Assembly: GCA_014804495.1 (NCBI GenBank)
Contig: JAAUZS010000041.1
Coordinates: forward strand, 8,321-18,777
DNA length: 10,457 nucleotides
Direction: 5' to 3'
From: Lachnospiraceae bacterium
GTDB taxonomy: Bacteria; Bacillota; Clostridia; Lachnospirales; Lachnospiraceae
Shown here: positions 1 to 6,091 of the stretch, in pieces
How the letters are laid out: every line of letters begins with the position of its first letter
Position numbering within the stretch: position 1 is the first letter of the stretch
Program-made: the position numbers and the translations under genes
The notes under the pieces: generated by a model
What the model saw: the letters and a program-made list of their open reading frames with translations, nothing else
What the model was told of the DNA's origin: nothing
Database searches by the model: none

Positions 1-665
1 TGGAACTGGCGGAGAACTGGACAGTTAATTTGGATACGGCATATGCCACACAGCAGGAAAGCAGCTTGGTTGCTTATTACGTACAGTTCGGTTTGGACGA
101 GGCAATCATTGAAGGTGCCATTGAAAGCTGGGAGAGCGCTGCCGAAGATATGGGTAATTATGTAGGAGTTTTGGAAATTACAGAGAATTCCATGACTAGT
201 GAAGTAGATTATGGCAGTGACGGTGCTTTGCATACTTGGGCTGTGGAAGGAACAATCAGCGCCAAAATAGACGGCAGCAAGCATGATGCCATAATAGAAA
301 TCGTATATGAGGATTATATGCCTGTCAGCATATCCACAAATATTGATTACACGTTTGGTGAAAGCATGGCGAGAGCCGGACTGAATACCTTGCTTGGTAT
401 GGGAACCGTATTTGTAGTTCTGATTCTTATAAGCTTTATTATCGCTGCATTCGGGTTGATTCCGAAGCTGTTTGAGCCGAAGAAGCCGGTGGAAAATAAA
501 AAAGCAGATGATATTGTTTCACAGATTGTCGAGAGAGAGGAACTTTCGGACGATACGGAACTGGTAGCTGTAATTTCTGCTGCAATAGCGGCTTATGAAG
601 GTTCTGGTTCTACAGATGGTTTTGTAGTAAGATCTATCAGAAAAGCAAAAAACAGTAAATGGTAA
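1..665 (+). CDS. Na+-pump decarboxylase gamma-type subunit (OadG-like), 5' partial
   Basis: This is the gamma subunit of a Na+-translocating decarboxylase; in this family it is the small membrane anchor that holds the carboxyltransferase and beta subunit together. The frame is open from the first complete codon at position 3, so the true start lies upstream; TTG at 30 is only an internal codon. About 220 residues are visible. The first roughly 125 form a hydrophilic mixed alpha/beta region, followed by one clear membrane helix (about nt 387-465, LLGMGTVFVVLILISF and onward), a Lys/Pro-rich stop-transfer segment, and a cytoplasmic tail ending in ELVAVISAAIAAYEG and FVVRSIRKAK. That tail is the OadG-type signature of clostridial pumps. 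Classical OadG of Klebsiella is only about 80 residues, so this version has a large extra domain, presumably outside the cell. It leads the operon, 63 bases before the biotin carrier gene. The family call is fairly sure; the role of the extra domain is unknown. Confidence 0.85.
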   Translation, partial: ELAENWTVNLDTAYATQQESSLVAYYVQFGLDEAIIEGAIESWESAAEDMGNYVGVLEITENSMTSEVDYGSDGALHTWAVEGTISAKIDGSKHDAIIEIVYEDYMPVSISTNIDYTFGESMARAGLNTLLGMGTVFVVLILISFIIAAFGLIPKLFEPKKPVENKKADDIVSQIVEREELSDDTELVAVISAAIAAYEGSGSTDGFVVRSIRKAKNSKW

Positions 666-728
666 AATACCTAAATAGTAATACTTATATGTAGATTAAG
701 AGATTAAATTATAATGGAGGATTAAAAA

Positions 729-1103
729 ATGAAAAACTATACAATTACCGTAAACGGAAGCGTATATGATGTAGTAGTAGAAGAAGGTCAGACAAGCGGT
801 GCACCGGCACCGGCAGCTCCCGCAGCGCCTAAGGCGGCTCCAAAAGCAGCTCCTAAAGCAGCAGCTCCTGCAGCAGGCGGAGCAGCGGGCAGCGTTAAGA
901 TTGAAGCAGGTGCAGCCGGAAAAGTATTTAAGTTGGAAGCAAGCGTAGGTCAGGCTGTAAAGAAAGGTGATGCTGTTGTTATTCTGGAAGCTATGAAGAT
1001 GGAAATTCCGGTTGTTGCTCCTCAGGATGGTACAGTAGCAAGCATTGATGTAGCAGTTGGAGATTCTGTTGAAGCAGGCGCATTACTTGCTACATTGAAC
1101 TAG
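729..1103 (+). CDS. Free-standing biotin carrier protein of the decarboxylase Na+ pump
   Basis: This 124-residue protein is the mobile carboxyl carrier of the complex. Residues 1-20 form a short beta-rich N-terminal segment, residues 25-52 are an Ala/Pro/Lys linker typical of swinging-arm carriers, and residues 54-124 form a complete biotinyl/lipoyl domain. The biotinylation motif EAMKMEI is present, so Lys90 should carry biotin, attached by a biotin-protein ligase encoded elsewhere. The start is supported by GGAGG at 716-720, eight bases before the ATG. It lies between the gamma and beta subunit genes, and the alpha subunit encoded downstream has no biotin domain of its own, so this protein must supply it. 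The same layout is found for the carrier subunits of methylmalonyl-CoA and glutaconyl-CoA decarboxylases (MmdC, GcdC); here the alpha subunit points to oxaloacetate as substrate. Confidence 0.95.
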   Translation: MKNYTITVNGSVYDVVVEEGQTSGAPAPAAPAAPKAAPKAAPKAAAPAAGGAAGSVKIEAGAAGKVFKLEASVGQAVKKGDAVVILEAMKMEIPVVAPQDGTVASIDVAVGDSVEAGALLATLN

Positions 1104-1112
1104 ATATCCGGA

Positions 1113-1137
1113 CACAGCCTGGTTAATATAGGTTGTG
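1113..1137 (+). other. Intercistronic hairpin between biotin carrier and beta subunit genes
   Basis: CACAGCCT at 1113-1120 pairs with AGGTTGTG at 1130-1137 (eight pairs, one of them G-U) around a nine-base loop. There is no U-run after it, so it is not a standard terminator. It sits in the 70-base gap just after the carrier gene, where it could protect the 3' end of an upstream mRNA piece and raise the carrier level relative to the membrane subunit. That role is inference. Confidence 0.4.
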
Positions 1138-1173
1138 GAATAAATTTGTATAATTACAACAGGAGGTAAAAAC

Positions 1174-2322
1174 ATGGATTACATAGCAAATACGCTATCA
1201 AATCTTATACATCAGACAGCTTTCTTTAATCTGACATGGGGCAACTATCTGATGATTTTGGTAGCTTTGGTATTCCTATTTCTGGCTATCAAATTTGAAT
1301 TTGAACCGCTTCTTTTGGTTCCGATAGCCTTTGGTATGCTGCTTGTTAATATCTATCCGGATATTATGGCCGAGTACGGTGAAGGCGGTGCAGGCGGCGG
1401 CTTACTGTATTATTTCTATAAACTGGATGAGTGGGCAATATTACCGTCTCTTATCTTTATGGGAGTCGGAGCGATGACAGACTTTGGTCCGTTAATCGCT
1501 AATCCGAAGAGTTTTCTGCTCGGTGCGGCAGCTCAGTTCGGTATTTTTGCGGCTTACTTCGGAGCAATAGCAATGGGCTTTAACGATAAAGCAGCAGCGG
1601 CTATTTCCATTATCGGTGGAGCAGATGGTCCTACATCTATTTTCCTTGCAACCAAACTGCAGCAGACCACGTTACTTGGACCGATTGCGGTTGCGGCATA
1701 TTCATATATGTCATTAGTGCCGATTATTCAGCCGCCTATTATGAAGCTTTTTACAACTGAGAAGGAAAGAAAGATTAAAATGGCACAGCTTCGTCCTGTT
1801 ACAAAACTGGAGAAGATTTTGTTCCCTATCGTTGTAACAATCGTAGTTTCTCTGATTCTTCCTACAACGGCTCCGTTGGTTGGTATGCTGATGTTAGGTA
1901 ACCTGTTCAGGGAATCAGGCGTAGTAAGACAGCTGACAGAGACAGCTTCCAATGCGCTTATGTATATAGTAGTTATTATTCTGGGTACTTCCGTAGGAGC
2001 GACAACAAGTGCTGAGGCATTCTTAAACTTGGATACACTGAAAATAGTTGGACTTGGTTTGATTGCATTTGCATTTGGAACCGCGGCGGGTGTCTTGTTC
2101 GGTAAGCTGATGTGCGTATTGACAAAAGGCGCTGTTAATCCGCTTATTGGCTCAGCTGGTGTATCTGCTGTTCCTATGGCGGCGAGAGTTTCTCAGAAGG
2201 TCGGTGCGGAAGCAGATCCTACCAATTTCCTTTTAATGCATGCTATGGGACCTAACGTAGCAGGTGTTATTGGTACAGCGGTTGCAGCCGGAACATTTAT
2301 GGCAGTATTCGGCGTATTTTAA
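1174..2322 (+). CDS. oadB: Na+-translocating decarboxylase beta subunit
   Basis: This is the integral-membrane subunit that decarboxylates carboxybiotin and couples the reaction to Na+ export. The 382-residue protein is strongly hydrophobic with about nine to eleven membrane segments. The family's conserved blocks are present: [12 protein letters not shown] around residues 147-157, with Asp151 matching the essential Na+/proton-binding aspartate of Klebsiella Oad[14 protein letters not shown] around 322-334; and [19 protein letters not shown] around 355-373, with Asn361. Length and motif order are normal for the family, and no break is seen. The start is set by AGGAGG at 1161-1166, seven bases before the ATG. 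The same subunit family also serves methylmalonyl-CoA and glutaconyl-CoA decarboxylases, so substrate identity comes from the alpha subunit, not from this gene. Confidence 0.96.
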   Translation: MDYIANTLSNLIHQTAFFNLTWGNYLMILVALVFLFLAIKFEFEPLLLVPIAFGMLLVNIYPDIMAEYGEGGAGGGLLYYFYKLDEWAILPSLIFMGVGAMTDFGPLIANPKSFLLGAAAQFGIFAAYFGAIAMGFNDKAAAAISIIGGADGPTSIFLATKLQQTTLLGPIAVAAYSYMSLVPIIQPPIMKLFTTEKERKIKMAQLRPVTKLEKILFPIVVTIVVSLILPTTAPLVGMLMLGNLFRESGVVRQLTETASNALMYIVVIILGTSVGATTSAEAFLNLDTLKIVGLGLIAFAFGTAAGVLFGKLMCVLTKGAVNPLIGSAGVSAVPMAARVSQKVGAEADPTNFLLMHAMGPNVAGVIGTAVAAGTFMAVFGVF

Positions 2323-2348
2323 ATAGATAAAAATAGGAGGAAATAGAA

Positions 2349-3776
2349 ATGGCAGAACAGGCTAAAAAACCGATTGGAATCATGGAAACCGTTCTTCGTG
2401 ATGCACATCAGTCTCTGATTGCAACAAGAATGCCTACCGAAATGATGCTTCCAATCGTAGAAAAAATGGATAAAGTTGGTTATCACGCAGTAGAATGCTG
2501 GGGTGGTGCAACGTTTGATGCATCCCTTCGTTTCCTGAAGGAAGATCCGTGGGACAGACTTAGAAAATTAAGAGACGGGTTCAAGAATACCAAGCTGCAG
2601 ATGCTTTTCAGAGGTCAGAATATCTTAGGATACAGACCGTATGCAGATGATGTTGTTGACAGCTTTGTAGAGAAATCTATAGCAAACGGTATAGATATAA
2701 TCCGTATTTTTGACTGCTTGAATGATTTGAGAAACTTACAGGAAGCAGTAAATGCAACCAATAAGGTTAAGGCAAGAGAAGGTAGGGGACATGCACAGGT
2801 AGCGCTTTCCTATACACTCGGCGACGCTTATACCATGGAATACTGGATGGATATGGCTAAGAAGATTGAGGAAATGGGCGCGGATTCTATCTGTATCAAG
2901 GATATGGCAGGTCTGCTTGTTCCATATAAGGCTTCCGAAATGATTTCAGCTATGAAGTCGGCAACCAAGCTTCCGATTCAGCTGCACACACATTATACTT
3001 CAGGTGTGGCGAGCATGACATATCTGAAGGCAGTAGAGGCAGGAGTAGATGTAATTGACTGTGCTATATCTCCGTTCGCTATGGGTACATCACAGCCGGC
3101 TACTGAGGTTATGGTAGAAACATTCAAGGGAACTCCTTATGATACAGGATATGACCAGAACCTGCTTGCGGAAATCGCAGATTATTTCAGACCTTACAGA
3201 GATAAATGTCTTGCTGACGGTCTGCTCAATCCGAAGGTTATGGGTGTTGATATTAAGACTCTGTTGTATCAGGTACCTGGCGGTATGCTTTCAAATATGG
3301 TCAGCCAGTTGAAAGAGCAGAACGCAGAAGATAAATACTATGACGTTCTGAAGGAAATCCCTGCGGTAAGAAAAGACTTAGGTGAGCCGCCGCTTGTTAC
3401 ACCTTCATCTCAGATAGTAGGTACACAGGCAGTATTTAATGTACTTATGGGTGAAAGATACAAGATGGCAACTAAGGAGACTAAGGCAGTTCTTCGTGGT
3501 GAATATGGTCAGACCGTAAAACCGATGAATCAGGAAATAATTGACAAAGTTATTCCGGGTGAAGAGAGAATTACCTGTCGCCCGGCAGATTTGCTTGAGA
3601 ATGAAATGGATAAGCTTGAGGGAGAAATGAAAGAATGGAAACAGCAAGATGAGGATGTATTGTCCTATGCTCTGTTCCCGCAGGTAGCAACTGACTTCTT
3701 CAAATATCGTCAGGCTCAGCAGGAAAAAGTTGATATGACACAGGCTGATACGAAGAATGCGGCATATCCGGTTTAA
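2349..3776 (+). CDS. oadA: Oxaloacetate decarboxylase alpha subunit (carboxyltransferase, no biotin domain)
   Basis: This cytoplasmic subunit transfers the carboxyl group of oxaloacetate to carrier-bound biotin, leaving pyruvate. The 475-residue protein has an HMGL-like TIM barrel (about residues 8-275) followed by the conserved PYC/OADA C-terminal domain (about 295-450). Visible active-site elements are LRDAHQS (Arg17, Asp18, His20, Gln21), Lys184 in CIKDMAG (the position of the carbamylated metal-ligand lysine in transcarboxylase 5S and pyruvate carboxylase) and the metal-binding pair His213/His215 in LHTHYTSG. It ends without the Pro/Ala linker and biotinyl domain found at the C terminus of the roughly 595-residue enterobacterial OadA; the separate carrier upstream replaces it. 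The start is set by AGGAGG at 2335-2340, eight bases before the ATG, and it follows oadB by 26 bases. Relatives include the transcarboxylase 5S subunit, but the linked oadB argues for a Na+ pump. Confidence 0.94.
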   Translation: MAEQAKKPIGIMETVLRDAHQSLIATRMPTEMMLPIVEKMDKVGYHAVECWGGATFDASLRFLKEDPWDRLRKLRDGFKNTKLQMLFRGQNILGYRPYADDVVDSFVEKSIANGIDIIRIFDCLNDLRNLQEAVNATNKVKAREGRGHAQVALSYTLGDAYTMEYWMDMAKKIEEMGADSICIKDMAGLLVPYKASEMISAMKSATKLPIQLHTHYTSGVASMTYLKAVEAGVDVIDCAISPFAMGTSQPATEVMVETFKGTPYDTGYDQNLLAEIADYFRPYRDKCLADGLLNPKVMGVDIKTLLYQVPGGMLSNMVSQLKEQNAEDKYYDVLKEIPAVRKDLGEPPLVTPSSQIVGTQAVFNVLMGERYKMATKETKAVLRGEYGQTVKPMNQEIIDKVIPGEERITCRPADLLENEMDKLEGEMKEWKQQDEDVLSYALFPQVATDFFKYRQAQQEKVDMTQADTKNAAYPV

Positions 3777-3804
3777 ATCATCATAAGTAATTAATATTAA
3801 TAGC

Positions 3805-3844
3805 AAAAAGGCAGTTGGGAATATAAGTTCTTGACTGTCTTTTT
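3805..3844. terminator. Rho-independent terminator, probably bidirectional
   Basis: AAAAAGGCAGT at 3805-3815 opens a 17-pair stem that closes at 3844 with ACTGTCTTTTT; four pairs are G-U and the loop is the six bases 3822-3827. The + strand reads into a T-run and the minus strand also ends in TTTTT, so it can stop transcription both ways. It lies 28 bases after the oadA stop and ends the pump operon. Confidence 0.85.
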
Positions 3845-3987
3845 AATTAAATAACATTTGTATTATTTAGTGGCAAAAAGTGTTTTATGTACTGGAATGG
3901 CAGATTGCACAAAATGTTCCCTCATGCCTGGCTGCGTCGTATGGATTTTCTAAATATTCCGGTAACGTTATGGACGCGTACGCAACC

Positions 3988-4024
3988 GCCCGCTATTCGC
4001 CGTCCGGGCTCAGAGCGGGCTTTT
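3988..4024 (+). terminator. Terminator-like hairpin inside the 227-bp element
   Basis: GCCCGC at 3988-3993 pairs with GCGGGC at 4015-4020 and is followed by four T residues at 4021-4024. The loop is long (21 bases, partly self-paired) and the T-run short, so activity is uncertain. On the minus strand the run becomes A, so it would work only for + strand transcripts. Confidence 0.3.
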
Positions 4025-4045
4025 CGGGACATCCATGTCCCGAAA
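4022..4045. repeat. Perfect 24-bp palindrome
   Basis: Bases 4022-4045 read identically on both strands, centred on the CC/GG-flanked ACATCCATGT core apart from its two central bases. It forms a ten-pair hairpin with a TCCA loop, stacked next to the terminator-like hairpin in the middle of the larger element. Such a site could be a protein-binding site or an RNA stem. Confidence 0.6.
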
Positions 4046-4220
4046 TTGCTGGGGATAGAGCGGAATATTAAGAAAATCTCATACGACTCCGCAAGGCACT
4101 TCGAGAACATTTTGTGCAATCTGCCCGTCAAGGTTATTAAATATACCATTTTTTCTCAATTCTGCAAAACTATTATTAAATCACAGCTTTGGCTATATAC
4201 CGCCCTACTTTCAAAACGTA

Positions 4221-4358
4221 GTAGTACAATATAGACAATATCAAAAGCAGGTACTGTGAGGCCGCCGGTCCTTAGGCTGTGTCTTTTACAGCCTTAGTAC
4301 CGCTGCGGCTGAACCGTAGCGCAAGCGGGCCTGCGTTGATTTGTCTATATTGTACTAC
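4221..4358. repeat. 138-bp palindromic element with 18-bp terminal inverted repeats
   Basis: GTAGTACAATATAGACAA at 4221-4238 is repeated perfectly inverted at 4341-4358, and the pairing continues imperfectly inward (ATCAA...GCAGG on both arms, to about 4251 and 4330). Inside lie hairpin A at 4261-4309, with paired blocks GCCGC/GCGGC, CGGT/ACCG and CTTAGGCTGT/ACAGCCTTAG, and a small hairpin B at about 4317-4328 capped by a GCAA tetraloop. Together they give a three-way junction. The interior is GC-rich against AT-rich flanks. I see no transposase and no clear target-site duplication. It may be a MITE-like element or an RNA gene. Confidence 0.7.
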
Positions 4359-4426
4359 GGCCGTCTTGCAATTAAACCAGCTTGCCAACTACCTGTTATT
4401 TTTTTACAATAATATATTTTTTTGTA

Positions 4427-4456
4427 TTGACTGTTATCTCATAAATATATTATAAT
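4427..4456 (+). promoter_or_regulatory. Sigma-A-type promoter of the tetR gene
   Basis: TTGACT at 4427-4432 and TATAAT at 4451-4456 are separated by 18 bases, close to the vegetative consensus. Transcription would start near 4463, leaving a leader of about 90 bases before the tetR ATG. With no obvious terminator after tetR, this promoter could also feed the murR cluster. Confidence 0.75.
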
Positions 4457-4468
4457 AACATATGTTAT
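4455..4468. promoter_or_regulatory. Palindrome overlapping the -10 box, candidate operator
   Basis: ATAACATATGTTAT is a perfect 14-base palindrome that overlaps the last bases of the -10 box and the expected start point. A repressor bound here would block the promoter. AT-rich palindromes arise by chance easily, so confidence is limited. Confidence 0.4.
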
Positions 4469-4507
4469 AAAAATTAGCTACACAAACAAGTCGTAACTTA
4501 TGATTAA

Positions 4508-4534
4508 TGTAGTCGTTACAATGTAAGCATTACA
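4508..4534. promoter_or_regulatory. 27-bp double inverted repeat, candidate TetR operator
   Basis: TTACAATGTAA at 4516-4526 is a perfect 11-base palindrome, and TGTA (4508-4511) and TACA (4531-4534) flank it at equal four-base distances, so the whole 27 bases are symmetric about 4521. This length and spacing suit a TetR-family dimer or pair of dimers. It lies downstream of the promoter and 19 bases before the tetR start, fitting autoregulation by roadblock. Confidence 0.5.
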
Positions 4535-4553
4535 CAAAGTGAGGAAGTGCGGT

Positions 4554-5099
4554 ATGGCAAGAAAAGAAACAATTACAAAAACTGATATTTTAAATGCAGC
4601 GTTTGAAATGACAAGCGAAGAAGGGTTCGATAGTGTGACAGCAAGAACTCTTGCAGCGAAAGCGGGTTGTTCCACACAGCCGATTTTCAGAATTTATAAG
4701 AATATGGAAGAACTTGGGAAAGAGTTGTTTGAGCATGTCATAGGATTTTTTAATACATATTATGAAAATTATCCGAAAAAAAATGACACGCCTTTTGTAA
4801 ACCTTGGTCTTGCATATATAAGCTTTGCACAGAAAAACCCGAAACTGTTCAGGCTGCTGTTCGATTCCGAAAACCGACATGGAAAGAGTTTGTATGATAT
4901 TTTGAACGGTACGGACGGAGCTGTCGTAAAAGAGATTAATAGCGCCAAGCAGAATGGATGCAGCAATCCTAGTATAATGTTTATGAAAATGTGGATTTTC
5001 ATCCATGGTGCGGCTTGTATGTCGCTGACCGGAGACTATGACCTGAGCGAAGAAGAAACTGTATCGCTTCTGGAAGAGTCATACAAGTCTTTTCTATAA
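4554..5099 (+). CDS. TetR/AcrR family transcriptional regulator
   Basis: This 181-residue protein has a TetR-type N-terminal DNA-binding domain: TKTDILNAAFEMTSEEGFDSVTARTLAAKAGCSTQPIFRIYKNMEEL-type sequence over residues 9-54, with the helix-turn-helix at about 28-49. The C-terminal ligand and dimer domain (about 80-181) contains WIFIHGAACM, resembling the WHG-type TetR C-terminal domain. I chose ATG at 4554 because GAGGAAG at 4541-4547 is properly spaced before it; the GTG at 4539 would place the ribosome site inside the gene. It has its own promoter and candidate operators upstream, so autoregulation is likely. No adjacent transporter or enzyme gene reveals its ligand, and its other targets cannot be told from this window. 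Confidence 0.9.
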   Translation: MARKETITKTDILNAAFEMTSEEGFDSVTARTLAAKAGCSTQPIFRIYKNMEELGKELFEHVIGFFNTYYENYPKKNDTPFVNLGLAYISFAQKNPKLFRLLFDSENRHGKSLYDILNGTDGAVVKEINSAKQNGCSNPSIMFMKMWIFIHGAACMSLTGDYDLSEEETVSLLEESYKSFL

Positions 5100-5158
5100 G
5101 CTTAGAAACAAAAGAAACATATTTTTATTGTTAAAATTACAAGAGCGGGAAGGGGTCG

Positions 5159-6091
5159 GTGGCCCAGATGGAGAATCGTTACGACATTATTGCAAGAATT
5201 AATGAGTATTATGGCAGAATGAGCAAGAGCCAGAAGGCAATTGCAGACTTTATTTCTGATCATTATGGTCAGGCTGTATTTATGACAGCTGCGAAGATGG
5301 GGGAAACATTAGGTATCAGCGAATCTACAGTTGTGCGTTTTGCTACTTTTGTCGGATATAGTGGATACCCTGAGTTTCAGAGGGATTTGGAAGAGTGGGT
5401 ACAGAATAAGATTAATTCTGTACAAAGAATTGGCGCCAAATATGGACGAAGCTCACAGTCGGAGATTCTGACATCTGTACTTACTGCCGACATTGAAAAA
5501 ATAAAAGATACGATAGAGAACCTTGATTCGGCAGCGTTTGAAACGGCAGTAGATATTATATTGGAAGCTAAGAATGTCTATATTATGGGAATCCGAAGCT
5601 GTGCGCCCTTGGCGGATTTTTTACAGTTCTATCTGAACATGATCAGGGGAAACGTAATTCTGCTGAGAACGACAAGTGTGTCGGAAACTTTTGAACAGAT
5701 GATAAGAATTGATGAGAATGACGCAATTATCGGAATAAGTTTTCCGAGGTATTCCATGCGTACATTAAAGGCAATCGAGTTTGCAAACGATAGGAATGCA
5801 AAAGTAATTACGATTACAGACAGCGTACATTCGCCAATGAATCTGTATTCTTCCTGTAATCTGCTTGCCAGAAGCGATATGGTTTCCATAGTAGATTCTC
5901 TGGTAGCGCCTCTTAGCCTGATTAATGCGCTTGTTGTTGCCATGTGTTTGAAACGGCCGGAGAGTGTAAAACTGAATCTTAGGAATTTGGAAAATGCATG
6001 GAATAACTATCAGGTATATTTGAATGATGAGATTAATTTCATAGACGAAGAACCGATGTTATATAATCCTTTGTGGAAAGAAGAAAAATGA
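5159..6091 (+). CDS. MurR/RpiR family transcriptional regulator
   Basis: This 310-residue regulator joins an RpiR-type helix-turn-helix domain (residues about 8-85, recognition region MGETLGISESTVVRFATFVGY) to a sugar isomerase (SIS) domain (about 128-260, including VYIMGIRSCAPLADF and IIGISFPRYSMRTLKAI). Family members bind phosphorylated sugars or amino sugars through the SIS domain and control carbohydrate or cell-wall sugar genes. A roughly 45-residue tail follows. The start is ambiguous: GTG at 5159 is only about five bases after GGGAAGG (5147-5153), while ATG at 5168 is twelve bases after AAGGGG; either is possible. I see no convincing promoter in the 59 bases after tetR, so it may be read through from there. 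Its stop overlaps the next gene's start in ATGA. No sugar gene is adjacent, so the effector is unknown. Confidence 0.9.
   Translation: MAQMENRYDIIARINEYYGRMSKSQKAIADFISDHYGQAVFMTAAKMGETLGISESTVVRFATFVGYSGYPEFQRDLEEWVQNKINSVQRIGAKYGRSSQSEILTSVLTADIEKIKDTIENLDSAAFETAVDIILEAKNVYIMGIRSCAPLADFLQFYLNMIRGNVILLRTTSVSETFEQMIRIDENDAIIGISFPRYSMRTLKAIEFANDRNAKVITITDSVHSPMNLYSSCNLLARSDMVSIVDSLVAPLSLINALVVAMCLKRPESVKLNLRNLENAWNNYQVYLNDEINFIDEEPMLYNPLWKEEK

Larger units (their letters stand above)
3899..4125. repeat. 227-bp nested palindromic element (unidentified)
   Basis: The outer ends, 3899-3919 and 4105-4125, are perfect 21-base inverted repeats. The arms continue inward as imperfect repeats, with GTCGTATG, GATTTTCT and AATATTCCG shared, to about 3961 and 4061, giving arms of about 63 and 65 bases. 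The roughly 100-base centre carries two further structures: GCCCGC (3988-3993) with GCGGGC (4015-4020) followed directly by TTTT, which resembles a terminator, and a perfect 24-base palindrome at 4022-4045 around ACATCCATGT. The difference between the arms preserves pairing poorly in places (about 3920-3935), so it is unclear whether selection acts on RNA folding or on DNA ends. It could be a non-autonomous mobile element or a structured RNA; I do not recognise the family. Confidence 0.75.
3845..4426. other. Long non-coding gap with two palindromic elements
   Basis: Between the pump operon terminator and the tetR promoter I see no believable gene. The stretch has AT-rich flanks (3845-3898, 4126-4218, 4361-4426) around two GC-richer palindromic elements. 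Open frames here lack good ribosome binding sites and run through inverted repeats, so that both strands encode the same short peptide (GRLHKMF). Confidence 0.7.

Noticed and set aside
3405-3806. 133-codon minus-strand open frame opposite the end of oadA
   Set aside because: It is antisense to a well-supported gene, has composition typical of a shadow frame, and crosses the terminator.
3922-4149. Minus-strand open frame across the 227-bp element
   Set aside because: It encodes the same short peptide GRLHKMF as the + strand because the ends are inverted repeats, which shows that it reflects symmetry, not coding.
3880-4234. Overlapping + strand open frames (3880-4071 and 3887-4234) in the intergenic gap
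   Set aside because: They lack a good ribosome binding site, run through the inverted repeats and terminator-like hairpin, and match no family I recognise. They are best explained as chance frames in a palindromic element.
4539-4553. GTG start for tetR
   Set aside because: It would put the GAGGAAG ribosome binding site inside the gene; ATG at 4554 fits better.
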